A stretch of 64,000 bases of DNA from Marvinbryantia sp. Lineage in GTDB: Bacteria; Bacillota; Clostridia; Lachnospirales; Lachnospiraceae. The notes beneath the pieces are model-generated. The model was not told the DNA's origin, did not search any database, and worked only from the letters and a program-made list of their open reading frames with translations. Made by a program: the position numbers and the translations under genes. Position 1 is the stretch's first letter. Each line of letters begins with the position of its first letter. The DNA is taken from positions 1-64,000 of the forward strand of contig JAEDFS010000004.1 of NCBI GenBank assembly GCA_016297895.1, written 5' to 3'. Shown piece after piece: positions 24,763 to 33,380 of the stretch.

Positions 24763-27651
24763 ATGAAGTTTCTGGAAATGTTGTTGACGATCATCATCTG
24801 GCTTGCGCTTCAGAACAGCCTGCAGAATCAGGAGGAGAGGCAGACAGCGGCAGTCTGTGCTTCACAGAGTGTGGAGGCGGTGAGCCTTAGTTATACGGAA
24901 AACAGAACCGGGGAAAGCGAAGCGGGGGAAAATACGGTAACGGAGAGTGATACAGAATCGGAGAGCAGCACAGAAGAAAGCAGTGAGACGGAGTCGGAGA
25001 GCGGTACAGAAGAAAGCAGCGAGACAGAATCGGAGAGCGGTACAGAAGAAAGCAGCGAGACGGAATCGGAGAGCGGTACAGAAGAAAGCAGTGAGACGGA
25101 GTCAGAGAGCGGTACGGAAGAAAGCAGTGAGACGGAATCGGAGAGCGGTACAGAAGAAAGCAGTGAGACGGAGTCAGAGACCGATTCGGAGGAACCGGAG
25201 ACAGAGACGGAATCGAAGCAGATACGAATTCAGAAATTATGGGCAGATTATGAGGATGGATATAAGATCTATGACGGGACAACGCTGGTGAATGTGGCCG
25301 TCGAGGCAGAAGGGGTGCCCGCCGGGTACATTCTGAGTGCAATTGGAAGGACAGAATTGCCGGATGCGGGAAGCTATCCGGTGAAGGTGGAATATACTCT
25401 GACCGGGGAAGAAGCTAAGAGTTATGAAATCGTGGAGGAGGCAGAGCCACTGGAGATCCGTGTAATGCCGAAGCCCCTGACGATCGTGATCGCAGATGGA
25501 ACAAAACGGTATTACGAGGAGCCGGTTCCGGAAAAGGTGCAGTTTCCGGAAGGAGAGGAACCCATACGGGTGGAGGGCTTTTTAGAAGAGACCGTGCCGG
25601 AGGGATTTCAGCTTCCGGAATGGGAGATCGACCGGGAGGTGATCCAAAAAGACAGTCCCATGTATCGGGACGGAAAGACGGTGGAATATGAACAGGCCAT
25701 TGTTGTAAAAAGAGATGAAGAGGGAAAACCTACCGGAAACCCTACAGACAATTACTGTTTTCTCCTTGACCGGGAAGCAGGGTTTTATTTTCCGGGAAGC
25801 ATTCGCCTGAAACCGGCGGCCGTGACCGGAACACTGGATTTTACCATCCATGCTGTTTCGGAGGACGGGATCTGTCGGGATGGAGACGGTGTGATCTGGG
25901 TGCGTCCGGGGACGGTTCTTCAGGCAGTTCCCCAAAAGGGCCGCGGGTATACGCACGGGACTGCCATGTTGCCCTTTTATCAGTCTCAGACAGCGGAATT
26001 TAAGCTGGTCAGGAAAAATAAAAAAGGTGAACTTCTGGCAGAATCACTCAGGCAGAAGATATCCTGTCAGGTGGATCCGGATGCTCCGGAAGGAGGATTT
26101 TCTCTGGACGGAACAGCGGCGGAAAAAGGAGCGCACATTTATCGAAATCAGGAGATCAGATGCAGCCTGATATCCCTCACTGATCGGGGAAGCGGGATCC
26201 GTTCGGCAGTGTGCTGCGCAGTAAACAGTGCGCAGGCAGACGGAAAAACAGCGGAAGAAGTCTGGCAGCTCTATTCCGGAAACCGGGATCATGGATCAGA
26301 AGTGACGATCACAGAAGAGGGAACCTGGAGGCTTTATGCCAGACTGGAGGATCGGGTGGGAAATATCCGGTTCCTGGAAGGGCCTGAAGCAGTCCTTGAC
26401 AAAACAGGCCCGCAGATCCTGATAGAGGGAGTCCTTCCCGGAAGTGCCAATAACGGGACAGTGGAGCCCGTGATCACAGCACAGGATCCCGGTTATCAGA
26501 AAGGAAGTCTGGAAGTTGTCCTGGAAGGAAAAGCCGTGGGACAGAAAACGTTTTCGCAGACAAGAAAAGAAGTTACGGATGGAGAAAGCATTTCTGTGGG
26601 AGATATTCCCAGGGAACGCAGGTGGGACGATCTCTATCTTCTGACGGCGACGGCACAGGACATGGCGGGCAACCGAACAGAAAAAAAGATCTTTTTTTCC
26701 GTAAACCGGTTTGGTTCGGTGTATATTGTACAGAATCAGGGAATGGATTATTACAGACAGGAACCACGGGATCTGATTATTTATGAGATCAATGTAGATA
26801 CGGTCTCAGAGTCAAAGATCCGTATCGGACATGGGGAAACTGTGCAGGTACTCAAAAAGGGAATCGATTATCAGGTGAAGGAATCCCGGAACCGGTACGG
26901 ATGGAGTGAATATCGTTATCGGATACCGGCAGCCAGATTTCGGGAGGAAGGGGCTTATTATGTGACGCTGTTCTCAGTGGACCGGGCCAATAATACAGGA
27001 GACAGCAGACAGCAGAACCTGAAGCTGGAGTTTGCGGTGGACAGGACTCCGCCCTCTGTTTTTCTGTCCGGAATCGAAGAGGGGAAAAGTTATCCCCAGG
27101 AAGAACGAACGGTTGTGGTGGAGTGCCGGGACAATCAGAAGCTTGCGAAGGTACAGGTATTTTTGAATGATCTGCCGGTCTATGAAGGAACAGAGGGAAC
27201 ATTGAGAATCCGGGCTGAAAAAATGGAAACCTGGCAGAAATTGTCGGTATGCGTACGGGACGGAGCGGGAAATGAAAAAGATACGGGAACGATCCGGTTT
27301 TTTGTAGGGGATCCGGAGACTGCCGTAAGAACGCAGAAGGAAGAATCGGAGACAGGGGAGAGTGCGGAGAAAGAAGAGGCAGAACGGGAGGAAGAGACAG
27401 AGCAGGGAGAAGAGGAAGAGCGGAGAGAAAAGCAGAAGACAGGTTCCCGGGAACAGACGGTCGAAACGAAGAAAACGAAAGAAGCAGCCGGAGTGGAAGC
27501 GGCAGAGCAGAAGGTGGAGAGGGAGACGAACCCTAAGAAAAGTCCGATGGAAAAAAACGGAAGAAAATGGCCGGAAATCTTTTGGCTGATGGGGATTTTG
27601 CCTGTAATATGGATTCTTTTTCGCTTTTTTTCTGCCAGAATAAAGGGGTAA
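24763..27651 (+). CDS. Large repeat-rich surface protein with C-terminal membrane anchor
   Basis: 962 residues. A short hydrophobic lead (residues 1-20) acts as signal or anchor. Residues about 67-138 are six copies of a 12-residue Ser/Glu/Thr unit (SGTEESSETESE). Then comes an MBG/YDG-like module (IYDGTTLVNVAVEAEGVPAGY...LPDAGSYPV), several Ig-like segments with DRVGNIRF, TAQDMAGNRT and VRDGAGNEKD patterns, a long charged Glu/Lys stretch and a final helix FWLMGILPVIWILFRFF followed by ARIKG. No LPXTG is present; it is membrane-anchored at the C-terminus. It follows the kinase gene by 22 bp and may be its partner (inference). Ligand unknown. Confidence 0.75.
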   Translation: MKFLEMLLTIIIWLALQNSLQNQEERQTAAVCASQSVEAVSLSYTENRTGESEAGENTVTESDTESESSTEESSETESESGTEESSETESESGTEESSETESESGTEESSETESESGTEESSETESESGTEESSETESETDSEEPETETESKQIRIQKLWADYEDGYKIYDGTTLVNVAVEAEGVPAGYILSAIGRTELPDAGSYPVKVEYTLTGEEAKSYEIVEEAEPLEIRVMPKPLTIVIADGTKRYYEEPVPEKVQFPEGEEPIRVEGFLEETVPEGFQLPEWEIDREVIQKDSPMYRDGKTVEYEQAIVVKRDEEGKPTGNPTDNYCFLLDREAGFYFPGSIRLKPAAVTGTLDFTIHAVSEDGICRDGDGVIWVRPGTVLQAVPQKGRGYTHGTAMLPFYQSQTAEFKLVRKNKKGELLAESLRQKISCQVDPDAPEGGFSLDGTAAEKGAHIYRNQEIRCSLISLTDRGSGIRSAVCCAVNSAQADGKTAEEVWQLYSGNRDHGSEVTITEEGTWRLYARLEDRVGNIRFLEGPEAVLDKTGPQILIEGVLPGSANNGTVEPVITAQDPGYQKGSLEVVLEGKAVGQKTFSQTRKEVTDGESISVGDIPRERRWDDLYLLTATAQDMAGNRTEKKIFFSVNRFGSVYIVQNQGMDYYRQEPRDLIIYEINVDTVSESKIRIGHGETVQVLKKGIDYQVKESRNRYGWSEYRYRIPAARFREEGAYYVTLFSVDRANNTGDSRQQNLKLEFAVDRTPPSVFLSGIEEGKSYPQEERTVVVECRDNQKLAKVQVFLNDLPVYEGTEGTLRIRAEKMETWQKLSVCVRDGAGNEKDTGTIRFFVGDPETAVRTQKEESETGESAEKEEAEREEETEQGEEEERREKQKTGSREQTVETKKTKEAAGVEAAEQKVERETNPKKSPMEKNGRKWPEIFWLMGILPVIWILFRFFSARIKG
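24961..25176 (+). repeat. 36-bp tandem repeat, six copies, coding
   Basis: Six in-frame 36-bp units encode SGTEESSETESE-type repeats in the large surface protein. Copies differ by a few silent changes. It forms an acidic, Ser/Thr-rich spacer. Confidence 0.9.
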
Positions 27652-27706
27652 AAGAATAGACATTTTAAAAATGGTGTGGTATTATCTTCATCAAGAGGTG
27701 AGGAAA

Positions 27707-28873
27707 ATGTCTAATAAGAGGAATATAGGAATGATTTTCGGTGTTGCTGCTGCCACTGTACTGGCTTCCGGCGGCAGTATTTTTTTGACGAACACCGGAC
27801 TCACACTGATTGACAAAAGTGTGACCACAGTACAGGAGGCAGAATCCGGACTTACGGCAAAGGAAACAGAGCTTCCCATGACCGTAGAGCAGTTTGCGAA
27901 GACCGGGGATTCTTTTGATATTCTGATCGATGGTAAGGTGAGTGCAGAGGGGGAGACTGAGACCCAGGATCAGAATGAGACAGAAAAGAAAGAAACAGAG
28001 AAGAAAGAAACAGAAAAGAAAGAAACGGAAGCATCGTCCAATACACCTGAGACAGAGAGTACCGCTGTCACAGAAGAGGATACCAGTATTCTGTATGCAT
28101 CCGGCAATCTGAATATCCGTACCGGTGCAGGAACAGACAGTGACGTGCTGGGAACCTTTGCACCCGGAGATCAGGTAACTGTACTTGGGGATGCAGGAGA
28201 CGGGTGGACAAAGGTCAGCTATCAGGGCCAGACCGGTTATGTCAGCTCGAATTATCTGACACAGAATAAATCAGAAACCACCCAGGGATCCACAGGCAGC
28301 TCTTCCGGAAGCAGTTCCACCGGAAGCAGTTCCACCGGAAGCAGTTCTACCGGGCAGGTGATGTATGCAACGGACTATGTATATGTGCGCAGCGATGACG
28401 ACAAAAAAAGCAGTACACTGGGCGGTCTGTCTACGGGAGAAGCCGTCAGTGTAGTGGGAAATACGGGAACCGGATGGATTCAGGTGAATTATAACGGTCA
28501 GACCGGTTATGTGGGAGAGCATTATCTGTCCTGGAGTCAGAACAGCAGCTCTTCCGGAAGCAATTCTTCGAGCAGCAGTTCCTCCGGAAGCGGCGCATGG
28601 GATGACAGTTTTATGATGTATGATATCGACAGCCGTTATATTTCCGCCGACGAACTGAGCGGATGGTCTTCCTCAGATCTGGCGATCCTCAGAAATGAAA
28701 TCTTCGCCCGTCACGGAAGGATCTTCTCTACTCCAAGCTGGGCAGAGTATTTTTCACAGAAGACCTGGTATGTACCTACTTATGACCCGTCCTATTTTGA
28801 CAGTAACATGAGGAGTTTCTTAAATGACTGTGAATGGGCAAACCTGCAGGTGATCCTTGCAGTTGAAGGCTGA
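27707..28873 (+). CDS. Secreted/anchored protein with two SH3b domains and a YARHG domain
   Basis: 388 residues. An N-terminal hydrophobic segment (NIGMIFGVAAATVLASGGSI) anchors it. After a KKETEKKETE linker comes SH3b domain 1 (ILYASGNLNIRTGAGTDSDVLG...TGYVSSNYL, near 125-185), a Gly/Ser-Thr linker, SH3b domain 2 (VYVRSDDDKKSSTLGG...TGYVGEHYL) and a C-terminal YARHG module (ELSGWSSSDLAILRNEIFARHG, then YFSQKTWYVP). SH3b and YARHG modules are typical of extracellular wall-binding proteins. ATG 27707 is chosen for the GAGGTGAGG site. Confidence 0.85.
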   Translation: MSNKRNIGMIFGVAAATVLASGGSIFLTNTGLTLIDKSVTTVQEAESGLTAKETELPMTVEQFAKTGDSFDILIDGKVSAEGETETQDQNETEKKETEKKETEKKETEASSNTPETESTAVTEEDTSILYASGNLNIRTGAGTDSDVLGTFAPGDQVTVLGDAGDGWTKVSYQGQTGYVSSNYLTQNKSETTQGSTGSSSGSSSTGSSSTGSSSTGQVMYATDYVYVRSDDDKKSSTLGGLSTGEAVSVVGNTGTGWIQVNYNGQTGYVGEHYLSWSQNSSSSGSNSSSSSSSGSGAWDDSFMMYDIDSRYISADELSGWSSSDLAILRNEIFARHGRIFSTPSWAEYFSQKTWYVPTYDPSYFDSNMRSFLNDCEWANLQVILAVEG

Positions 28874-28897
28874 TCAGGGTAAAAGGAGGTACGCAAG

Positions 28898-29959
28898 ATG
28901 GAAAATCAGCAGTTTAAATGGAGACAGAGAAAAAAACGGAATGCGAAAATTACCGTATGGATCATTGTTGTGATTCTGCTGTCTGCGGCAGGTACCTTTG
29001 TATATGAAGGAATGCAGGACAGCGATCCGCTGCGTGTGGCAGAACGCCATTTCCGGCAGGAAGCAGGGATGGATGGATATCAAGTAGAGACAGGAGAGCG
29101 TTCCCTGAACGAACAGAATCAGTTTGTACAGGAATATACGTTCACCTATACTGCAGACGGGAAAGAGGTCAGCAGGAAGGTTCATATGATCCAGCAGAAT
29201 GAGAAGAAATACGGACTTTTTGAACAGTGGATCATGACAGATGCCAAAGAGGATACCAGAGATCTGGAGCTGATCGCTCCGGCAGGTTCCCAGGTACTGT
29301 TGAACGGTGTATCACCGGATGCAGACAGCATAAAACAGGATGAAAATCTTTCGCCGGGTGCTGTTTGTTACCAGCTTACGGGAATTCCGGTAGAGAATTG
29401 TAAGATCCAGGTGACGGGACTGCCCTTTGACTCTTATGAAGGAGTGCTGGATACGTCCAGTTCTGTGGTCGATATCCGTGATCAGCTTACAGTAGGAGAA
29501 AATGCAAAAACACAGATGACAGAGATCGCCAAGAGTATGATCCGTGAACTGTTTACGGCGGTCGCAGAGGATAAGACGGCGGAAGATCTGGGAGAAGCCT
29601 TTGCAGATACAGCCAACAGAGAAAATCTGTTCAAGGCAGTGAAGAGCAACCTGTATCAGGACGGAGCACTTAAAGTCAGCAGTCTGAGTTTTGGCGGATT
29701 TGAAGCAGAATTTGGTGATGTGTATTATCCCGGCAAAAATGAAGAGGGGTATATCGGAATCGAGATGAAGCTTTCCTATAACTGCAGTTACAGACCGGTT
29801 CCCGAAGATACGGCAGAAGCAGAAGCGGCGGAAAGCGAGACAGAGGAAACTCAGACAGAAGCAGAGACAGAACAGGCAAAAAAAGAAGCAGTGTTCTATT
29901 TTAAATATCAGGACGGAAGCTGCCGGGTGACTTCGGTGGAAGTTCCGGGAGTGATCTGA
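28898..29959 (+). CDS. Membrane-anchored extracytoplasmic protein of unknown function
   Basis: 353 residues. A basic start (WRQRKKRNAK) and a single helix (ITVWIIVVILLSAAGTFVYEG, split across residues 15-35) put the rest outside. The middle segment SQVLLNGVSPDADSIKQDE and LFTAVAEDKTAEDLGEAF resemble the repeated domains of TcaA-type envelope proteins, but without the zinc ribbon, so I do not assign it. A Glu/Ala-rich tract precedes the C-terminal strand YFKYQDGSCRVTSVEVPG. It follows the SH3b-YARHG gene by 24 bp with an AGGAGG site. Confidence 0.7.
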   Translation: MENQQFKWRQRKKRNAKITVWIIVVILLSAAGTFVYEGMQDSDPLRVAERHFRQEAGMDGYQVETGERSLNEQNQFVQEYTFTYTADGKEVSRKVHMIQQNEKKYGLFEQWIMTDAKEDTRDLELIAPAGSQVLLNGVSPDADSIKQDENLSPGAVCYQLTGIPVENCKIQVTGLPFDSYEGVLDTSSSVVDIRDQLTVGENAKTQMTEIAKSMIRELFTAVAEDKTAEDLGEAFADTANRENLFKAVKSNLYQDGALKVSSLSFGGFEAEFGDVYYPGKNEEGYIGIEMKLSYNCSYRPVPEDTAEAEAAESETEETQTEAETEQAKKEAVFYFKYQDGSCRVTSVEVPGVI

Positions 29960-29974
29960 TGTCGGACAGGAGCG

Positions 29975-30649
29975 ATGAAATTGAGTGACGTGCTTTTTCT
30001 TACAGTCCGGGCTTTGGAGCCTGTGCTGATCCATTATCTGGCATCGAATCTCATCATTATGATAGGGACATCAATGGGGCTGCATGCAGATGCAGCCTCA
30101 TTGACCACAATAACGGCGGTACTTGTACTGCCGTTGTTTCTATCCATGATGAAACGGGATGAGAGAAATGGGAATAGAAGGGATCATGAGAAAATGCCCC
30201 TCTGGATGTATGGGGCGATTCCGGTATTTGCGGCAGCCTGCAACCTGATCGCTGCAGCAGGAATGAACGGGATCCTTCAGATGGGAGAGAGCCTTTTCGG
30301 AATCCGGATCTCCAATGAAGTGCAGGAAGGGCTGTTCCGGGGGTGGCTGCCCATGCAGATCCTGGGGCTTGGAATCCTCGTGCCGATTATGGAAGAAGTC
30401 TTATTTCGAGGACTTGTATATAATCGGTTTAGGGATTATAATAAAGAGTGGTTATCTTTAATTTTGGGAGCAGCGGTCTTTGCAGTCTATCATGGGAATC
30501 TGATACAGATCCTGTTTGCATTTCCCATGGGACTGATCATTACGGAAGTCTACCGCAGAGGGAAAACGATCCGGGCACCTATCTTATTTCATATGGCAGT
30601 GAATCTCAGCTCGGTGCTGCTGTCATATGGAGGAAGGCTTGGGGGATAA
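29975..30649 (+). CDS. CPBP-family intramembrane metalloprotease (CAAX-type)
   Basis: 224 residues, multi-helix membrane protein. The hallmark motif MEEVLFRGLVYNRFRDY (EEXXXR, near residues 138-154) and AVFAVYHGNLIQILFAFPMGLI (conserved His) mark the CPBP/Abi peptidase family. Family roles include processing of membrane peptides and bacteriocin self-immunity. It is 15 bp after the anchored protein gene, close enough for one operon, so its target may be in this envelope cluster (inference). Confidence 0.88.
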   Translation: MKLSDVLFLTVRALEPVLIHYLASNLIIMIGTSMGLHADAASLTTITAVLVLPLFLSMMKRDERNGNRRDHEKMPLWMYGAIPVFAAACNLIAAAGMNGILQMGESLFGIRISNEVQEGLFRGWLPMQILGLGILVPIMEEVLFRGLVYNRFRDYNKEWLSLILGAAVFAVYHGNLIQILFAFPMGLIITEVYRRGKTIRAPILFHMAVNLSSVLLSYGGRLGG

Positions 30650-30715
30650 CGTAAAAACTGTAAGAAAATAAAACAGTTCCGGAGGGGAATGAAATCGGAG
30701 AAAAAGGAGAGGCTA

Positions 30716-31240
30716 ATGAAAAAGGAAATTTTAAGCTGGATCGCATGCTTTGCGATTGCTATTGCAGCGGCACTGTTTATTGTAACATTTATCGGACAGA
30801 GAGTAGAAGTGGATGGACAGTCTATGGAGTCTACTCTGCAGGATAAGGACAACCTGATCTGTGATAAGATCAGCTACCGGTTTAAGGATCCCGAGAGATT
30901 TGATATTGTGATCATTTATCCGGATGAAACAAAATCCAAGAGATGGATCAAACGTATTATCGGTCTTCCCGGAGAAGAAGTGCGGATCGATGAGGAGGGC
31001 AATATTTATATTAACGGAGAGATCCTGGAGGAGAATTACGGAAAAGAGACCATTCAGGATCCGGGACTTGCCGCCCAGACCATCAGGCTGGGAGAGGATG
31101 AATACTGGGTAATGGGAGATAACCGGAATCACAGCAGTGACAGCCGTGTGATCGGTCCGGTTCCCAGAAGCAGGATCCTTGGCAAGGCATTTATCCGCAT
31201 TTATCCTTTCAGTAAATTCGGATTGATCAAACATCAGTAG
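30716..31240 (+). CDS. lepB: Signal peptidase I
   Basis: 174 residues, Gram-positive-type serine peptidase that cuts secretory signal peptides on the outer membrane face. One N-terminal helix (residues 5-26) precedes the catalytic Ser36 in DGQSMEST and the general-base Lys79 in RWIKRIIGLPGE; GDNRNHSSDSR is the conserved box E region. ATG 30716 has an AGGAG site at good distance, preferred over ATG 30689 whose purine tract lies too close. Confidence 0.94.
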   Translation: MKKEILSWIACFAIAIAAALFIVTFIGQRVEVDGQSMESTLQDKDNLICDKISYRFKDPERFDIVIIYPDETKSKRWIKRIIGLPGEEVRIDEEGNIYINGEILEENYGKETIQDPGLAAQTIRLGEDEYWVMGDNRNHSSDSRVIGPVPRSRILGKAFIRIYPFSKFGLIKHQ

Positions 31241-31265
31241 AGGAGAGAAGCAAGGAGAACTGGAT

Positions 31266-32642
31266 ATGGAACGAAAAAATGTGTGGACCGGTTACACAAA
31301 AAAGAATCTGGCAGAACTGGAGAAGCTGAATAAGAATTATCGTCAATTTCTGGATAAGGGCAAGACCGAACGGGAATGTGTGGCGGAGACGATCCGGCTG
31401 GCGGAAAAAGCAGGTTACCGCAGCCTTCCGGAAGTTATGAAAAGCGGGGAGCAGGTTAAAGCCGGGGATAAGGTCTATGCAGCTTTTATGGAAAAAACGA
31501 TCGCCCTTTTCCATATCGGTACCAAAGAGATCGAAAAGGGAATGAATATTCTGGGGGCGCATCTGGATTCTCCCAGACTGGATCTGAAGCAGAATCCGCT
31601 GTATGAGGATACAGAGCTTGCATATCTGGATACCCATTATTACGGGGGCATCAAAAAATATCAGTGGGTGACGATTCCGCTGGCAATTCACGGTGTGGTT
31701 GCGAAAAAAGACGGCACTGTGACCAACATTAGCATTGGTGAGGAAGAAGAGGATCCTGTGTTCTGCATTTCTGATCTTCTGATCCATCTTGCCGGAGAGC
31801 AGATGGAAAAAAAGGCGGCGAAGGTGATCGAAGGAGAAGCCTTAAACCTTCTGGTCGGGAATATCCCGCTGAAAGAGGAAGAAAAGGATGCAGTCAAAGC
31901 CAATATTCTGAAACTGTTAAAAGAAAAGTATGATATGGATGAGGAAGATTTTCTCTCTGCGGAACTGGAAGTGGTACCGGCAGGAAAGGCCAGAGAATGC
32001 GGCCTGGACCGCAGTATGATCCTTGCTTACGGACAGGATGACAGAGTCTGTGCCTACACGTCTCTGGAAGCGATGCTGGATCTCAAAAAGGTAAAGCGTA
32101 CCGCATGCTGCATTCTGGTGGATAAGGAAGAGATCGGCAGCGTAGGCGCTACGGGAATGCAGTCCCGTTTCTTTGAAAACACGGTGGCAGAACTTTTGAA
32201 CTGTATGGGAGAGTATTCAGAACTGAAGCTTCGCCGATTGCTGGCAAATTCCAGAATGCTGTCTTCCGATGTGAGTGCGGCTTTTGATCCGGAATTTGCA
32301 GCGTCCTTTGAGAAAAAGAATACCGCATATTTTGCAAAAGGTATCGTATTTAATAAATATACCGGAGCAAGAGGAAAATCCAGCTCCAATGATGCCAATG
32401 CGGAATATATCGCAGATCTTCGCCGAATCCTGGACAAAAAAGGTGTGGCTTATCAGACCGCAGAGCTTGGAAAGGTGGATTTTGGCGGCGGCGGAACCAT
32501 TGCCTATATTCTTGCTCTTTATGGAATGCAGGTCATTGACTGCGGAGTAGCCGTGATGAATATGCATGCTCCCTGGGAGATCACCAGCAAAGCAGATGTA
32601 TATGAGGCAAAGCGCTGTTATACGGCATTTCTTGAGGATTAG
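31266..32642 (+). CDS. M18-family aminopeptidase
   Basis: 458 residues. Metal and catalytic motifs of M18 aspartyl-type aminopeptidases are visible: NILGAHLDSPRLDLKQNPLYED, ILAYGQDDRVCAYTSLEAM (bridging Asp), LVDKEEIGSVGATG (Glu-Glu) and VMNMHAPWEITSKADVYE (final His). The chain length fits. It acts in the cytosol on peptides with acidic or other N-terminal residues. It lies 25 bp after lepB. Confidence 0.92.
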   Translation: MERKNVWTGYTKKNLAELEKLNKNYRQFLDKGKTERECVAETIRLAEKAGYRSLPEVMKSGEQVKAGDKVYAAFMEKTIALFHIGTKEIEKGMNILGAHLDSPRLDLKQNPLYEDTELAYLDTHYYGGIKKYQWVTIPLAIHGVVAKKDGTVTNISIGEEEEDPVFCISDLLIHLAGEQMEKKAAKVIEGEALNLLVGNIPLKEEEKDAVKANILKLLKEKYDMDEEDFLSAELEVVPAGKARECGLDRSMILAYGQDDRVCAYTSLEAMLDLKKVKRTACCILVDKEEIGSVGATGMQSRFFENTVAELLNCMGEYSELKLRRLLANSRMLSSDVSAAFDPEFAASFEKKNTAYFAKGIVFNKYTGARGKSSSNDANAEYIADLRRILDKKGVAYQTAELGKVDFGGGGTIAYILALYGMQVIDCGVAVMNMHAPWEITSKADVYEAKRCYTAFLED

Positions 32643-32656
32643 GGTTGTGAAGGATT

Positions 32657-33298
32657 ATGAAATATAAAATACCCATTGAGATCTCTGCGAAGCATATGCA
32701 TATCAGCAGAGAGGATTTTGAGAGGCTCTTCGGGGAAGGAAAAGAGCTGACGTTTGTAAAAGAATTAAGCCAGCCCGGACAATATCTGGCGAAAGAACGG
32801 GTGTCCATTGAGGGGCCCAGAGGGAAAATGGAAAATATGGCTATTTTAGGGCCGTTTCGAAAGGAAACTCAGGTGGAGCTGGCGATCACAGATGCCAGGA
32901 AGCTGGGCATCAAACGGGTGATCCGTCAGTCCGGGGATATCGAAGGGACACCGGGATGCCGGATCAACGGACCGGCAGGTTCCATTGATCTGGAAAAAGG
33001 AGTGATCGTGGCTAAGCGCCACATACATATGACACCCAGTGATGCCATTCGGATGAGGGTGAAGGATAATGACGAAGTGTTTGTGATCACCCAGAGCTTT
33101 GAGCGGGCGCTGATCTATGCCAATGTGGTAGTAAGAGTCCATCCGGACTTTGTTCTTGCCATGCATGTAGACACGGATGAAGGAAACGCCTTTGCCCACG
33201 ATGAAGAGCAGTACGGTGTGATCTTAAATCTGTTTGACGGGGATGCCTATGGATTGAGTAACTGGGCAGATGAGCTTCTGTCAGGCATACAGAGATAA
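32657..33298 (+). CDS. pduL: Phosphate propanoyltransferase / phosphotransacylase PduL
   Basis: 213 residues. PduL-type phosphotransacylase converting acyl-CoA plus phosphate to acyl-phosphate and CoA. Zinc-site motifs are present: EISAKHMHISREDF near residues 6-19 and VAKRHIHMTPSDA near 117-129, plus VRVHPDFVLAMHVDTDEGNA. No microcompartment genes are nearby and no encapsulation peptide extends the N-terminus, so it probably serves acetate or propionate formation in the cytosol. Confidence 0.92.
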   Translation: MKYKIPIEISAKHMHISREDFERLFGEGKELTFVKELSQPGQYLAKERVSIEGPRGKMENMAILGPFRKETQVELAITDARKLGIKRVIRQSGDIEGTPGCRINGPAGSIDLEKGVIVAKRHIHMTPSDAIRMRVKDNDEVFVITQSFERALIYANVVVRVHPDFVLAMHVDTDEGNAFAHDEEQYGVILNLFDGDAYGLSNWADELLSGIQR

Positions 33299-33327
33299 GC
33301 TTTTGGATCCCCTGATTTTTGGAACAG

Positions 33328-33357
33328 TTGAAAGAGGGCTACAGAAAAATTTACAAT
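33328..33357 (+). promoter_or_regulatory. Promoter of purL
   Basis: TTGAAA (33328-33333), an 18-bp spacer and TACAAT (33352-33357). The short leader leaves no room for a purine riboswitch. Confidence 0.65.
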
Positions 33358-33380
33358 AAATCTATCTAAGGGAGGAACTT

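Noticed and set aside
24961..25176. Tandem 36-bp repeats as a CRISPR array
   Set aside because: The units are contiguous, in frame and lack unique spacers; they encode protein repeats. The same holds for 2056-2246.
33299..33380. Purine riboswitch before purL
   Set aside because: Only about 20 bp lie between the -10 box and the start, leaving no room for an aptamer.
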